A stretch of DNA of 64,000 nucleotides, taken from Balanoglossus misakiensis (lineage: Eukaryota > Hemichordata). Below the pieces are notes generated by a model. The model was not told the origin of the DNA. It saw only the letters and a program-made list of their open reading frames with translations, and did not search any database. The stretch lies in contig CM082579.2 of NCBI GenBank assembly GCA_040954595.2, positions 4,774,001 through 4,838,000 on the forward strand, given 5' to 3'. The position numbers and the translations under genes are program-made. This document shows positions 25,141-38,248 of the stretch, piece after piece (the stretch's first letter is position 1; each line of letters starts with the position of its first letter).

Positions 25141-28100
25141 GTGAGTTTGTCCAGTGTACACGTGAAAACACTTGCTCTGCATCCGAAATCATCGATGTTT
25201 TCTCTTTTAAATTCGCCAGCTTGCTGAGTTCTATTCACATTGCAGTCCAGCGCCCTCGGTGGTGTCTGTTCAGCCGTGCCGAAAGAACGATCACACCTGC
25301 TTGTCTCCATTATCTTCCGCTAATAATTTCTGACTCGGTGTTTGTTGGGGGATAAATATCGATCGTCTCAGTCTGAAGGGAGGCGCGAAATTCACTGCTG
25401 GCAAGCACAGTCACCACAGCCTTGGGTGCGTTGCATTGTTCCAACCATTCAGGCCCGGCCTGTGACGTCGCTCGAGCGGCCCTCGGTGAACCCCGGCCCA
25501 CAAGTTGAATGTTGTTAATATTTTAATGCATGCAAATTACTAGGTGGTATAGTCGCCGAGAGGCACTTCGAACAGTGTTGAGAACTGCTCTGCTCTGGGC
25601 AAGTGGGTCCGTCAGACAGGTCGCCGTGTCAAACCAGGCCGTGTAATCAATACCGCGGGCATTTTATGAACTAGTCGAGGCAGACGACACTATCACTCCG
25701 TTACGTACTTGAGGTGGACGTACGCGCACTCGCCGGTCCCGGCTAATCACACTGAGTTTCACGCGGGCTCGGCCAAGAAGTTCCAAAGCAACTCATATAC
25801 AACGTCAAGGGCACAGTAGTTCTGAAGGAAGAGCTAAAGAAACATGTCACCGCTGTGGCCGCCAGGGACGCGCCGTACTATCAGTCTAGCGATATTGTTT
25901 ATATTTTTATTCAGGTAGGAGTTGACTCACTTTTTTCCAGTACAATACGCGGTCGTCTTCGCGGTAACGTTGGAAACGGTATTATGGGAACGAACACCAT
26001 TCATTCTGTTTATTTTTTGCATAATTCGTCAACTGTTCAGTACACCGTGTTTGTACAGTGTCCATTGTTATATTTATTCCCTTCACAAAATCTCAGCCGA
26101 GGCTTTGTAACTTCTCTTTCAGACTCCAGCTAGCCAAATCGTCCAGGTCCCTCGGTGAAAGGGGCCTTTGTCGGTACGGGAACACGATCGGCTGCTGCTA
26201 CGGGTGGAAGCGAAGCAAAACCGGCAGGTGTCAACGTAAGTTTGCTCGCATCATTCTCCCCGCTTTGTCATCTGATGAAAGTCTGCCCCGGGCGTCAATA
26301 GCAAATTAACCAGTATAGTTTTAACGTTTCATTTAACAGCAAGGCCTCCCCGATCCAGTTGCATCAAGATTAGTCAAATCATTCCGTCGGTGGTTTAAAT
26401 TGGGACACCCCACGCCCCATGTCCCGCAAAAATGAATTCGTATAATATCGTTGACATATTGTCAAGACTGAATTGCCAAAAAAAGAATATCCGGAGCATG
26501 GGGGTTTGTATACCTAATTTATTTTTCAGGGTTCTTCTTGTTATGTTGTTTTTCTCCTGCTCCACTACGTTCTTCACAATCGTCTAAGTTTGACAGTGAT
26601 ACTGGCCATGCATGTACGCGAGCGGATGAGCGTCGAGGTCGAACGAGCCTGCAACCAGACTGGTTACGCGTGAACCGTTAGTTGATTTGTCGAGGGACCG
26701 TGGCTGATCTCCACCGTATCACCGCTTCAAGTACGTGTACAAGTATGTCCAGCCGGCACACGCGCGCTCGTAATATTAAATGTCCTCGCGCAAGCAACTA
26801 TCAACACGTCGAACTGTAAATTAAAAGTAATTTCTCTGGCAACTTCAATTCAAAGTTACAATGGGTGACATTTGACCCCAACTATAGGAGGCCGGAAAGC
26901 TCTTCCCAGACGGTCCGTGGTACCGCTATCTTTCATGAATCAGAACTTCTGCGTGATTGGAATAGATAATTGATATGTCTACATTTAGCCATTTCTCACT
27001 GTATTTAGAAACATTCATTTAAAAACCAGTTGCTCCCTATGACTGATGTCCCCACACTGAGATTATAATTTGCAGTGACCTTCGCATTATATCTACCAAC
27101 TTGAACTTAAAGACGTCGGCTTAAAACCTCGCTGAGTGGAGAATATGGGATTCAGACCACGTACAAATTCCCACAGCAACGATGCAATATTTCTGGATGG
27201 AGACCTACAGCATCACCGTTGGGCTAATCGGATTTCAAGTTCGTCGGATATTAATCTTGGTGGGATGGTCTAAGGGTAAAGTCCGGGGAAGGTCATCCGA
27301 TGTGGTAGGGATTTGAAGACTCAGATGCCTCTCCGACAAAAATGACGCTGTATCGAAAGTCTTGGTGACAGCTGGCCTTGGAAATGCCCAATCTTTTCGA
27401 CCTCTCGGATATCACGGACTTCGGCAGAGCCTGAAAGCCAAAAGGCCACTGCACTGCCCTTCCGGAGTTATTATTGTAGAAGCCGTGAAACAAGTGGTTC
27501 TTTGTGTCTGGCCAAAACACTTCGCAAAAATCCTCGGTATTGTATACAAATACGATCTCCTATGTTATATTGTGTGCCCGCCTATTACCATAATGGCAAT
27601 GGTTACATTTCGCCGCTAATTCAGCATTCAGACCAAGAGGTGGCCATGATTAAAGATCCTCATCAGACATTGGGACTACTGGGAAGCAAAACAGAGAACC
27701 CAGTAGCCTAAATATATACTAGTGCGTTATCACGAGTACCGCCATTTGAAAATTGTATGTCCGGCAAGGCATTCAATTATTCTACTTTCCTGTGTGTGCA
27801 TCAACTCCCAAGACGCGAGCATGTACGGTTTTTATGTCCATCCATAGAAAAGATTTCAATTAATCAATTGCAACTTCCACGTCAGTATTATTCCCAGCTT
27901 AACGCTGAGCCCCCTTCTGAATGAGTTCGGCCCGTGCTAGCAATGCAGTTAATAGCCATGTGTGGGGCGAAATCCATCCCGGTATCAAACTCAATGTGGC
28001 AGGAAATAAATCTTTCACAATGGTCCGCATTTAAGGACTGCGACCGGTATATTGAAGTGCAATTAACAGTCTCGAAGAAAGCGCATTTCAGTTAGTATTT

Positions 28101-31100
28101 ATTTCCCCCTGTTATAAAGTCCGCCGTTCCGTACAATAGACTCGGGCGCTTTTCACGAGGCGTTTATCAGTTCATTGACTCGGGCACGGTGCACAATGCC
28201 AGGCCCGATTAGTCCATTTACTAGTTCATCGGCGGTTACGAGTAATGAAGACATTTAAATTATAGCCCGGTGCCGAAGAAAACATCTCGGTCGCGGATTA
28301 TTCGCTTTGGGGGAGATAAACATGCCCCGGGCGCCGTGTTCAATGCGGCTTAGCTTTAATTAGTGGAACTGGTCAAAGCAAATCATGATGGGGGGAAAAC
28401 ATCGTCAACAACTTGCAATCAAGAGCATCCCTCTTCTGGACGTATGGTAGTTGAACTGGAAAGATCAGTCATGTGTCTAAGTACAGGTAGTTGCACAAAT
28501 TTGCTCAATTGGACGTCTGCAAAGTCCCCATTTGCAATTAGATGGCAGTAAGACATCCATCTACGTGAAGGTGAATGGAGGAGGAAGAGGGTGGTGGTGG
28601 AGGGGGGGGGCGTCCACGGCCTTCTGTATGCCATCTTTCAACGTTTGTCCAGCTCCGTAGTTTTATTGTCCCGGCCAAAATGACTTGCCAATTCTTTTTT
28701 TTTTCGTCATGATGAGTCCCGTCTTTCCGATAAAGTTGCATTGTGAAGAAATGTCTGTCAATTATCCAGCACCTCTATTGTCAACAAATGACAATAGCAT
28801 TAAATTACTCCAAAACAAGAGGAGTTATACACCAAAGATCCCTTTATTTCAATTGACACGGTGTGTTAGAAACAAATCGATACAGCGATAATTTATCACA
28901 CATCCCCGACCGCTCTAAAATGTGACAGGTAATGCTAACCGTCAATCCGAATTAGTCTCGACAACACTGCATTCGCAGTGATAATGTCCCGCGACCCTCC
29001 CACTCATGATATAGGCCTATAGAACGACTGGTTTGAATACGCCAGTGCCCAGATTAGGCCTATACGTACAGAGAGAATTCCTGGCAGTGAACTAAAAACA
29101 ACTTCACTTTAAATGCCGAAATGCACAGCGCCCTATTTGTGCGATTTCTATGCCAACGCACGTCACTGAGAATCTCACCGAAGTTCATGGATTACAGGGA
29201 CGGAATGCCAAGGTCCTCACTGGAGCATGACAAATAAGTTGTGCGGTCAAGTCACAGACCCTCGCCCAGACCTTCGAAGTCTTTGGGTGTGTCCTAGTAA
29301 ACATGGTTAGCGTAATTCCCCCGTGCATAGAGTATGCCGTGCCTCTTTTTGGATAACTTTGGGATATTTCGAATTTCGCAGATTTCACCACGTGTGACGC
29401 GGCTTGGTATTGATAACAACTGTCGCGCGGTACACACTTGTGAATGTCAGTGGCTAAAAATCCCAACTCAAATCGTCTTGAGTCATTCGCCAGCGTCTTG
29501 CAGTCTCTGTTCCGCGTCTGTCCTCGCCGTCTGGATGACCTTGGTTGGCCCTGGTGACATGCCCTGACCATCGCCCCCGTCTCTACAAATCGGGACGTTG
29601 TTTCGTGTTGTGTGCGGAAAAAAACAGGTGGAACCTGAAGCAAATTATCTAGTCGACGAGAAATAAAACTAGTTATTGTCGTTGTACACGAGCCCAGTTC
29701 GAGAATTTAAACTATTTATAGGTAGAATGGCGCTCGTAAAGTGAACGATCTCATAGTTTCAAGCCACAACTTGCGTAAAGTCCTTGGCAGAATATTCACC
29801 GTTTTAACACGCGTCTGGCTTTTTAAACAGAGAGAGAGAGAGCGATTCACAGCACATGCGATCTTCTTTGCATCTATTGTCGTTTATCGTGGGGCCTACA
29901 TCGGCTACCTTAGGAAAAGATATTCTGTGTATTCAGCGAGAATTTGTGACCGTGAAACCGGAAATAATGAATACGGGCGATGAAAACGCCGCAATGTGTG
30001 CATCGCTCCCGAAAGAATCGCTAATCCTCTTTCCAAGGGAAAGTGTCCTCAAAACAAATCAATTGATTTTTTTTCTGCGGCCACGCCGTTATACCCTTGT
30101 GTACATTGTATCCCCTCCCATTCGAGCCCTGCCCTCAGCAGGACCTTGCAACTACTCAGAGAATGGTCAACGAATCCTTTAGTACCGTTTTTAATCCCAG
30201 GCGAACCTCAGTATTCGGCACAAAGGGTATTCACGAACATGGTTGCTGGCTGGTGAGCGCGCGTTTGTAAGTCACGGTGGCATGGCAACGTGTCAAGAAC
30301 GAGGTTCAGATGAATTGGAAAGTTAGGACCTTTTCAGGGTTGGCTAAATCCCCTTTTTTTCTTGTACTAGTGGTAGTATTAAACTCTGTTCAATGAGGGT
30401 ATTCTTTTGTTGACAAGACTTCTTACAACAACACCGGTGCCTTTTCACGGGGAATGCCGCACGCACGTATGTAGGCTAGGATTGTATTCATCCGCGCCGC
30501 TTGCGGGATGCGTTCTTCAAACATGACCCGCATCTTGAAAAGAGGTGAAAGTAGCCAACCAGGTCAGCCTCTGCCGATCGTTTACCTCAAACGTGTATAA
30601 AATGCTCGATAAGGAAGAGACCACCCAAAAACCGACAGGAACTCTGCATTACCCCCACACTGCGCGGCCTGAACTGTATCAGGAACCACGCAAGCATCAC
30701 TGATATATTCCAGAGGTGAATCGCACTTTTTGTTCACAGTGTGTCCTGACAGGGTCTCGACCCGTCTGAAACCTCAGGCGCTGTTACAGTTGACTCCCGC
30801 TGAGGGCACTACCACAAGACAGCGCGGTCGTGTGTTTAAAGAATACAGCCAATTGAATAAGGCGAGTGTGACCAGCCAAAGAATATTTTGTAATTTCGCA
30901 TGTAGTCAACTTTGGCTGCCAACGGACGCCTGCTTTGGCTCCGACAGTACAACGATACATGCATCTGCGATCATCTGGAACGATCCGAAACGAACCGTCA
31001 TTTTGCAACCAACGCGAACCCCGTCTAATCTGAGCCGCGTTGGTTCCGCTCTGTCTGCGCGAAAGTCGTATCCTTTTGCACAGTTTGAATCGTTCAACAG

Positions 31101-32185
31101 CCATACTCTCAAAACTACGACGAATTCGTGTTATTTCCGGCCTTAGTGGCACGTTTGGTAGCAGGGCAAGCCTTCGTATCGCATACTGATGTCCAGACCA
31201 TAAAATTGAAAGAGGCACTAGACTCACAGTTTTCAAACACATTATATTAAAAAAGTCTTATAGGGCAAGCTTGTAAATAACATTTCATTCTCGTGAACAC
31301 TAACATTACATTCTCCGAACACTGAACCGCCAGTTAACTTCCAAGGTGATGCGTAGTAATATTTGTTGAGTCTTCTGTCGTGGACCGTGACAAGACCAGT
31401 GACGTCAAACACCCAGGTTGGTACTGTCAAAGTAAAGAAAGAAACGCGAGCTGATCATCAATTGTGAATGAAGATAGTGAGAGGGCGAAGGTCAACTGAA
31501 TGATATAGAGCATGAACCTTTGAAGAACCAGCCTTATACAAAGGTGGATGAGATCTAATCCCAAGCATTCAGCATGTAATATTTAGAAGGATTTGTCTTT
31601 CAACAAGACAATTGCAAAATGACTGAAATATGTTTTTCCCCCGACAAATCCACTGAAACACAACAACCAGTATATGCAAGCATCATTTCCGCCGACCCAA
31701 ACCTACTTATCATGTTACTAGATATTCGTATCCAACCGATCTGGATATTGTTAACATTTTCTTCCCACGGTTAAGTAGTGTAGTCAAATTCTATCTTGCA
31801 TTTTTACACAAATAAAAGGAGCTGTTACCGCAGTACATCGAAACAACAAACTTTCAAATGATTTCCCCAAAACGACGCGGATTAGACCATTTAGGATTTA
31901 CTGGTGTAAATCAAGGGCCCTTATTGTTAGATAAGGTAGACACCATCCTGTCGCTTTAACTCAGTGTGATGTTATGATGGCCTTGTTTGCCATCCTTCAG
32001 ATTTCAATTAATAGAGGGGTTTGATCCTTCAATCGTTTAATAACACAGTGGAGCTCCAAACGGGATTATCTGCCGCCCGCCCACAAAAATCAACGCCGGC
32101 ATCCGTACATAGTGCTTGACAACTTGATAAGTATATTTTGCGTATACATCGTTGTTGTATGTACATGTATTGTGTTATTTTAATG

Positions 32186-32246
<61 letters not shown>

Positions 32247-35200
32247 TACTCTCTCTGCAAACAGCGACATGTAGTAAACCATGTGAGCACGGGACATGCA
32301 CGGGGGCAAACCAGTGTACGTGTGATAAAGGCTATGCCGGTGTAACATGCAGTAAAGGTAAGTAAATCGAAAATGATGAATGCATCACGTGCGATGTACA
32401 AGTGGTGACATAGAAGTGAACGATGAATGGGCCTCGACACGAAGTTTGGGCGTTATTAACGCACTTTTAGTCACTTAGTGATTTTGTTCCCTGCATCTTG
32501 AACTGAAATTTCTCAGCGTTCTGTTTTTTAATGTAGCTGCCATAAGTGTAACGACCATCGTTATTGTCGACGAACGAATTCTAGTCCGGACTTGAAGTCT
32601 TTTTCACAAAACCGATGCTGACTTTCCATTCCGCGTTGCAATATCGCAGATGCCTCCTAAATTTACCATAAATCAAACTGAACTCGACATAGATGGCCGT
32701 GTGGTGGAGCTGAAAACAATAACGCCTGTAGTGTTGAAGAGTATAAACATTATGCTCTCCGGGTCTGAGTGCTTTCCTATGCTTGTGTATCGATGACTGC
32801 GATTTGCCACAAAAGCCAGACCTGTCGTGACCCGTGGAAGCGTTTCATGGTGTATATACAAAGAACACGTATACGACACGGTTAAAAGTGTTCGTTATAC
32901 GTAACGGCTGTTGATGTTGTGTGAAGTAGAGAAATTCGCATTATTTCCATTTCTCTTAAATTCACCGTGACCATGACGTGTATACTTGCCTGGAAGCTCC
33001 CCTCCGATCTGTTAATTAGCAGTTGGATCCCGGCGTGCATTTTTTTCGCACAGAATTCCAAACTTGCTCAAGAATTTCACAGTTGTCTACAGCGAACCAA
33101 TTTCATTGTCATGGCACCCGGCGAGAGACATCCTTCAGCTATTTAACGGTTACGTTCCCGGGCGTGCGTTAATGGCTGGAGCCATGCAAGCAATTGACGC
33201 CTGCCCTACATACTTGCAGTGAACTTCTTAACTTTCTTGAGCTCTGGCATACTTCATTCTGAGGTGAATATATGTACGGCTTTGAGGCACATACCTCCAA
33301 GACTCTCCGCTGTTTCGGAATGTTGTCACTATGTTACATATTATATTTGTACCAGTTATGTATATGCAAAACCCATCCTTCTTCTCATAACTCTGTTCTG
33401 TCTTTTAGATTACAACGAGTGTGGCGATAACGTCTGTCAGCACCGATGTATGAACACGGAAGGCAGCTATCGTTGTTACTGTCGACGCGGGTACACGTTA
33501 CAGCCAGACGGCCATGCATGCCAATGTGAGTCATGGGACATATCAGCAGCAGACAGAATCAGATATGGGTTTGCTACAGTTTGATTAGTCTGCAAGTCAT
33601 TCCTGTATCTCTCACTGCAACCGAACGAACACAAGTAGATTATGAGCTGTAGTTCGATCTCTAAAGAATTCGTTTGACCACACTTAGTTGAACCGTGACG
33701 TCACATTGATCTTACCTCCAATTTACGTGTTGACGCCTTTTTAACGAAACTGTTACACGCCCACATGTAACTGTGACGGACACGCAATCCTAAATTTTAA
33801 TCTAAAGTTGCTGCCACAAGAGACAAATTATTTACATTCCCCATCTCCAATATTTATGTAAGTCGCCATGTACTGTTTCTTGTGCAGACGATAACAGCTG
33901 CGAGGCTCGTCGCTGCCAGTATGGGTGCATACAAGAAAGCTGGAAATTGCGATGCAATTGTCCCGATGGACTGGAGTTACACTCTAACGGGAGGACATGC
34001 GTGGGTGAGATGAATTTTGCTTGACACTTGCCTGGTTGAAGTTATGTAGTGACACTATCACTGTTCACTGTTGATATACAAATGTATACTAGTTTATCAT
34101 CGGCAAGAGACAGAACTTTGCAGTCATCATAGATGGCGCATTACACAGTAATGATTCCCCTCAAGACGATACCATTAAAGGAAGGGTAGAGTCCCCTGAA
34201 AATGTTGTCAAGTCTTTACCAACACGTACTGTACATTCTTGCGATTCAACTAGTCTCTTTCTTTGTTTATCGGTAAAAGGCATTTCGCCAACAAATATAC
34301 CAAAAATTACAGCACAGTGATGACGTCGCAAGTGAAATCGTCAGAACGTCACGAAGTCGTTTGATTTGACATTGCGTTCTGTTCATTTTTCCTCCACCAG
34401 ACATTGACGAATGCAGCGCACTTCGCAACCCGTGTCCCCGAAGACGGCGGTGTATGAATTCTTTCGGCAGTTTCATGTGTCTCTGTGATCACGGTTTCTC
34501 GTATCAGTACATCGACGGCAGGCTCAGATGCAGAGGTCAGTTCCGACGATGAGTTAATATTTCTAATCTCCGATAACACGCTATCTTGGACCAGGAGTGC
34601 ATGTAGGAGGCTAAATTGAACATGACTAAAGTTGATATTGGTTTTTATCTCTGTCTTCACAAATCAGACGTGGACGAATGTCAGGACGGGACGAATGATT
34701 GCCACGCGAGCGCCACCTGCTACAACACCATGGGTTCCTTCTCCTGTTTCTGTAACGGCGAGTTCTTCGGCGACGGCAAAACTTGCTACTCCCTCGGTAA
34801 GTTGTCTGGTGTTGTCAGTTCCATGGTCCATTGGCTGCTGCGATCACCACAGACACCTACAATCGAACACGCAGCTTGACATTGAGCGAGGCTACATCAT
34901 ACCTCCTCATCGGTTTAAAGGGGAACTTGTACCCAAAATATATAACGTGAAAATCAGGGTCTTGGTCTGACTGATAACCATCGCCTCTTTTCTTCTCTCG
35001 CCCTCCAGATCCGCGACGTTGTGAGGACAAACCCTGTTCACCGCTCACAACCTGCCGAGATGTCAGAGGCAATGAGGTGGAGAACGCTGCCGATGGTGGT
35101 TCTGTGAAACTTTTCCAGTGCGGGCCTTGTCCGGCTGGCTACTCAGGAGATGGCGAAACGTGTGACAGTAAGAATACCATAACCCTTGTCAATGGGTGTT

Positions 35201-37624
35201 TTTTTTTCTCTCTACATACATTTATGCATACATGGTGCTTCCCTGTTTCAAATTCTCTCTATATTTGTTTTAATAACTACCACTACCAAGTATTTATCCA
35301 CGTGTATTTTCCCCGTTAAAACAGAAGCGACAGAAGATGTCGTGGTTGTGGTTGTTGACAAGTCACAGCCAGATGTCCCCGTAGAGGGCGCCAACATTCA
35401 AGTCTATAACCTGGCCGACGTGTTCTCGGTGGGCATCACCTCCCCCGACGGCTTCGCAACGGTGTCGATCCCAGCTGGCACCATGGTCATCGTGAGTGCC
35501 AGCAAACCTGGCTACATGGACACAACCATGACATACCAAGTTGTCGTCGGTCATAGTAAGTTCAGTTGCTTTTAATTAGACGGACCATGGTGAAAATCCT
35601 TTCGATATTTGAAACGTCTTAGTACTCCCAACTCGCCGACTTCATCCATGATCTCGTACTCTAGATCCAGGGGAAGGTACAGACGCTGTCTTTCGAGCGT
35701 CATTGCTCGGAATTGCATAGGATGCGTCACATCTATTGCGGTATACGTACTCATTTGCTGTTTGTATAAATTTAACTTCTAGAAAACGTAATTACCCTCT
35801 ACATGGAATTTCCAAGCCGACTCGGCCTGCAGACAGAATTCATTTATGACAACAGAGTTTCACGCGCTCTGGAATTCACGGTCGACGACCAGATTTACGA
35901 ATTCATACTCCCAGAAGGTAAGTCCTGACCATGAGTATCTTCACTTTAAAAGATTTGGTGATGCTACATATTTTGTAATCCGCCAACTTCATGATAATGC
36001 CCTATCACGTTCACATCTAACCAGTATAGCTTCGTGCTTACAGGCAGTTTGAATGTCGGCCAAGGACAGCCCGTCAAGGCGTCCTTCGTCACAGCGAATT
36101 TGCAGAATAACGAGATGGACGGAGCTCCCGAACTGGTGGCGCTGGCGCGGGAATCCAGCAACGATGCCTTTATTCGAGGTTGGTTGACGCTTCGATCAGA
36201 ATACATAGGTAGCTTCAGCGCAGTGCTTCGTGGTTGAAACACAAGCTTCAAATATGATTTGCGGAATTGGTTAACAAACTTTTTATTTGCAGTCTCGTAA
36301 GATGCATGTCACGTGATGATGTTTCATTTTGGCTTTCTCCAGGACTGCAAAATTTCAATTTGGAAGCCTATGCGTTATTTGCCCTGCGACTGGAAAACGT
36401 GTTAACGCGAGACGAGATTTCGCTGCTGCTTCCGATGACAGTGAGGGTCCCACTGAGTAAATCGGATTCGTTGGACGGCGAGACTTCAGTGCCCGCGTGG
36501 TTCTACAACAGAGACGAGGGTGAGTGTGAGACTTTCAAGTCCGGACTAGAATTCATTTGTCAACAATAACAATGGTCGTTACACACATGCAGGCTATGCT
36601 GAAAATACTGGAAATAAAGCCAAAAGTTACAGTTAATGTCCCTTTAATTCAGGCGTATACATCCAAGATGGCGAGGGTCGACTAACCTCCCAAGATGATG
36701 GCAATGGTGGCAAAACATGGTCCTACTCTACTCGGCGTTCGTCGTGGTTAGCCGCAGCCAAACCCTGGTCCCAGACACACTGCGTGGAAGTTAAAGTTTG
36801 TCGTGACGAAGACTGCCAACGAGTCGAGCCAAATGCTGCTGTCTGGTGAGAACACTTACTACATGTACATGTACGATCTTGATATGTAAACACGTTCAGT
36901 CTCTGATTTCGTGAACGATTTACAGTAGGCCTGTAAATGCTTCTTGGTCTCTGTTATACTTTTAACAATCAATTCATAGATCTTTTTGGCTTCGGAATGT
37001 CTCCTTTTTCAACAGGCTCAACGGCCTCGACTTTCACTATTCCACATTCCGTCGAACCAACGCTGAGGGCAGTGCCTGTTTCCACTTCAAACAAAACGGG
37101 CGCGTGAGGGTGCACTCTTGCTTCGGCGGCGACCAAATCACCGTCACCGGAACAGGAAACCCGTCTGCTTGTGACGCCGGAAGCCAGTGGCAGAACACGG
37201 TGGTCGGTGGAGGTGCTGCTTGCCAAGAGGTGACGATTCTCTACCAAGGTAAATAAACGAATGCAGGTTACAGTGTCCAAACGTTCCACTCAATCGAACG
37301 AACAAGTACACAGTACATGTGTATAGCAAACATATTAGTAAACCACGAGCTCAGGAATTGATGACAAATCTTTAATGTGTCATTGCAGAATCCGAGGTTG
37401 TGAATTGTGGTGAGCCAGGAATACCAGACGAGGGGGTCAAACTGGGCAACGTGTACTCCTTTGGCGCCAATGTAACCTTCACGTGCAAAACTGGCTACGA
37501 GATTCTCGGGAACTCCCAGCGCATATGCCACTCGTGCGGCCAATGGAGCGGCAGTCAACCCGTGTGCTATCCAAGTGACTCTGACAAAGGCAGTGGAGAT
37601 GGCCTTTCACTTAACTTTTTCTGA
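25087..37624 (+). CDS. secreted EGF / carboxypeptidase-regulatory-like / Sushi multidomain protein
   Basis: Predicted extracellular protein of about 749 aa. Exons: 25087-25140 (tentative signal peptide), 26130-26235, 32265-32357, 33409-33525, 33888-34004, 34401-34535, 34668-34796, 35009-35167, 35325-35555, 35783-35917, 36044-36178, 36343-36519, 36653-36845, 37016-37248, 37389-37624 (TGA). Total 2250 nt, in frame. Exon 2 has [13 protein letters not shown], the N-terminal module of nephronectin/EGFL6; exon 3 continues as the first EGF ([14 protein letters not shown]). Calcium-binding-type EGFs follow (DYNEC, DIDEC, DVDEC), then a thrombospondin-like EGF ([12 protein letters not shown]). The 35325 exon is a carboxypeptidase-regulatory-like beta-sandwich ([24 protein letters not shown]). 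Downstream exons resemble FAM171 and CILP extracellular regions ([27 protein letters not shown]). A Sushi/CCP domain ([10 protein letters not shown] to QWSGSQPVC) ends the protein. No TM helix. The MAM domain of nephronectin/EGFL6 is absent. Confidence 0.85.
26236..32264 (+). other. 6-kb intron of the secreted multidomain gene
   Basis: No coding sequence recognised on either strand; the open frames inside are short and lack family resemblance. Homeodomain-core-rich patches occur around 27890-28380. The intron ends in a long CT microsatellite that forms part of the acceptor tract. Confidence 0.6.
32189..32243. repeat. (CT)27 microsatellite at a splice acceptor
   Basis: About 55 bp of uninterrupted CT, read directly. 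It ends about 20 nt before the AG at 32263-32264 and thus extends the polypyrimidine tract of that exon. Confidence 0.97.
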
Positions 37625-38026
37625 TATTCACACGGCCAAAACCTGTCTTTTAGGTGGTCGAGAAAACAATACTTCCCAAACGCAGGTGTTTTTATTAGCT
37701 AGCAAAAAGGAACTTTTAAAACTGCAGTTACACACACACAAAGATAGCACTGTTTGCGGTCAGAGGTTGAGTATATGTTGTTTTTCTTAATGTAAGTTTG
37801 TCTTTATTTAAGGTTAAATTAATGTAGTCGTATTGTAGCTGCACTACGAAGTGATAAAGTATATATTTTTTCCGTGGTCAAAGGCATACCCATAGTTTTA
37901 CTCCATCAATCTGAAATATTATATAATACGCTGAAATTAATAAATGTCAAGAAGTTCACATATCGGTAAACTATGTTCTCTCAACCTTGCCATCACGATA
38001 GTCTTACTTTTACTCTTTATAAGTTT

Positions 38027-38044
38027 AATAAAAGTTTAATAAAA
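38027..38044 (+). terminator. polyadenylation signals of the EGF/Sushi gene
   Basis: Two AATAAA hexamers 12 bp apart within a short AGTTTAATAA-type direct repeat, about 400 nt after the TGA. A further AATAAA is at 38204-38209. Confidence 0.5.
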
Positions 38045-38219
38045 GTTTTTCTTGTACTGAGGCAGTTGTAGAGATTTCATTTTTGCCTCTGCCATCGCTG
38101 TTACTATAGCGTCACAGCTTGTACAGAGTACCATGCTTACTGAAATGGATGATGAGCACACTCAGAAATGTGATTTTAAGGAACAGCTTGTGGTAACATC
38201 CCAAATAAAAACTTTCTAT

Positions 38220-38225
38220 TTTATT
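38220..38225 (-). terminator. polyadenylation signal of glycosyltransferase copy A
   Basis: TTTATT on plus (AATAAA on minus), about 24 nt beyond the TAA stop at 38251-38249. Confidence 0.55.
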
Positions 38226-38248
38226 ACCATCAGATATATTAAATTGTA

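Larger units (their letters stand above)
37625..38248. other. convergent 3' UTR region
   Basis: Contains plus-strand AATAAA signals at 38027-38032, 38039-38044 and 38204-38209 for the secreted multidomain gene, and a minus-strand signal at 38220-38225 for the adjacent glycosyltransferase. The two 3' ends can overlap here. Confidence 0.6.

Noticed and set aside
29185-31242. Several 100-150 residue frames on both strands
   Set aside because: Overlap each other on opposite strands and lack family motifs; expected by chance in this GC range within a long intron.
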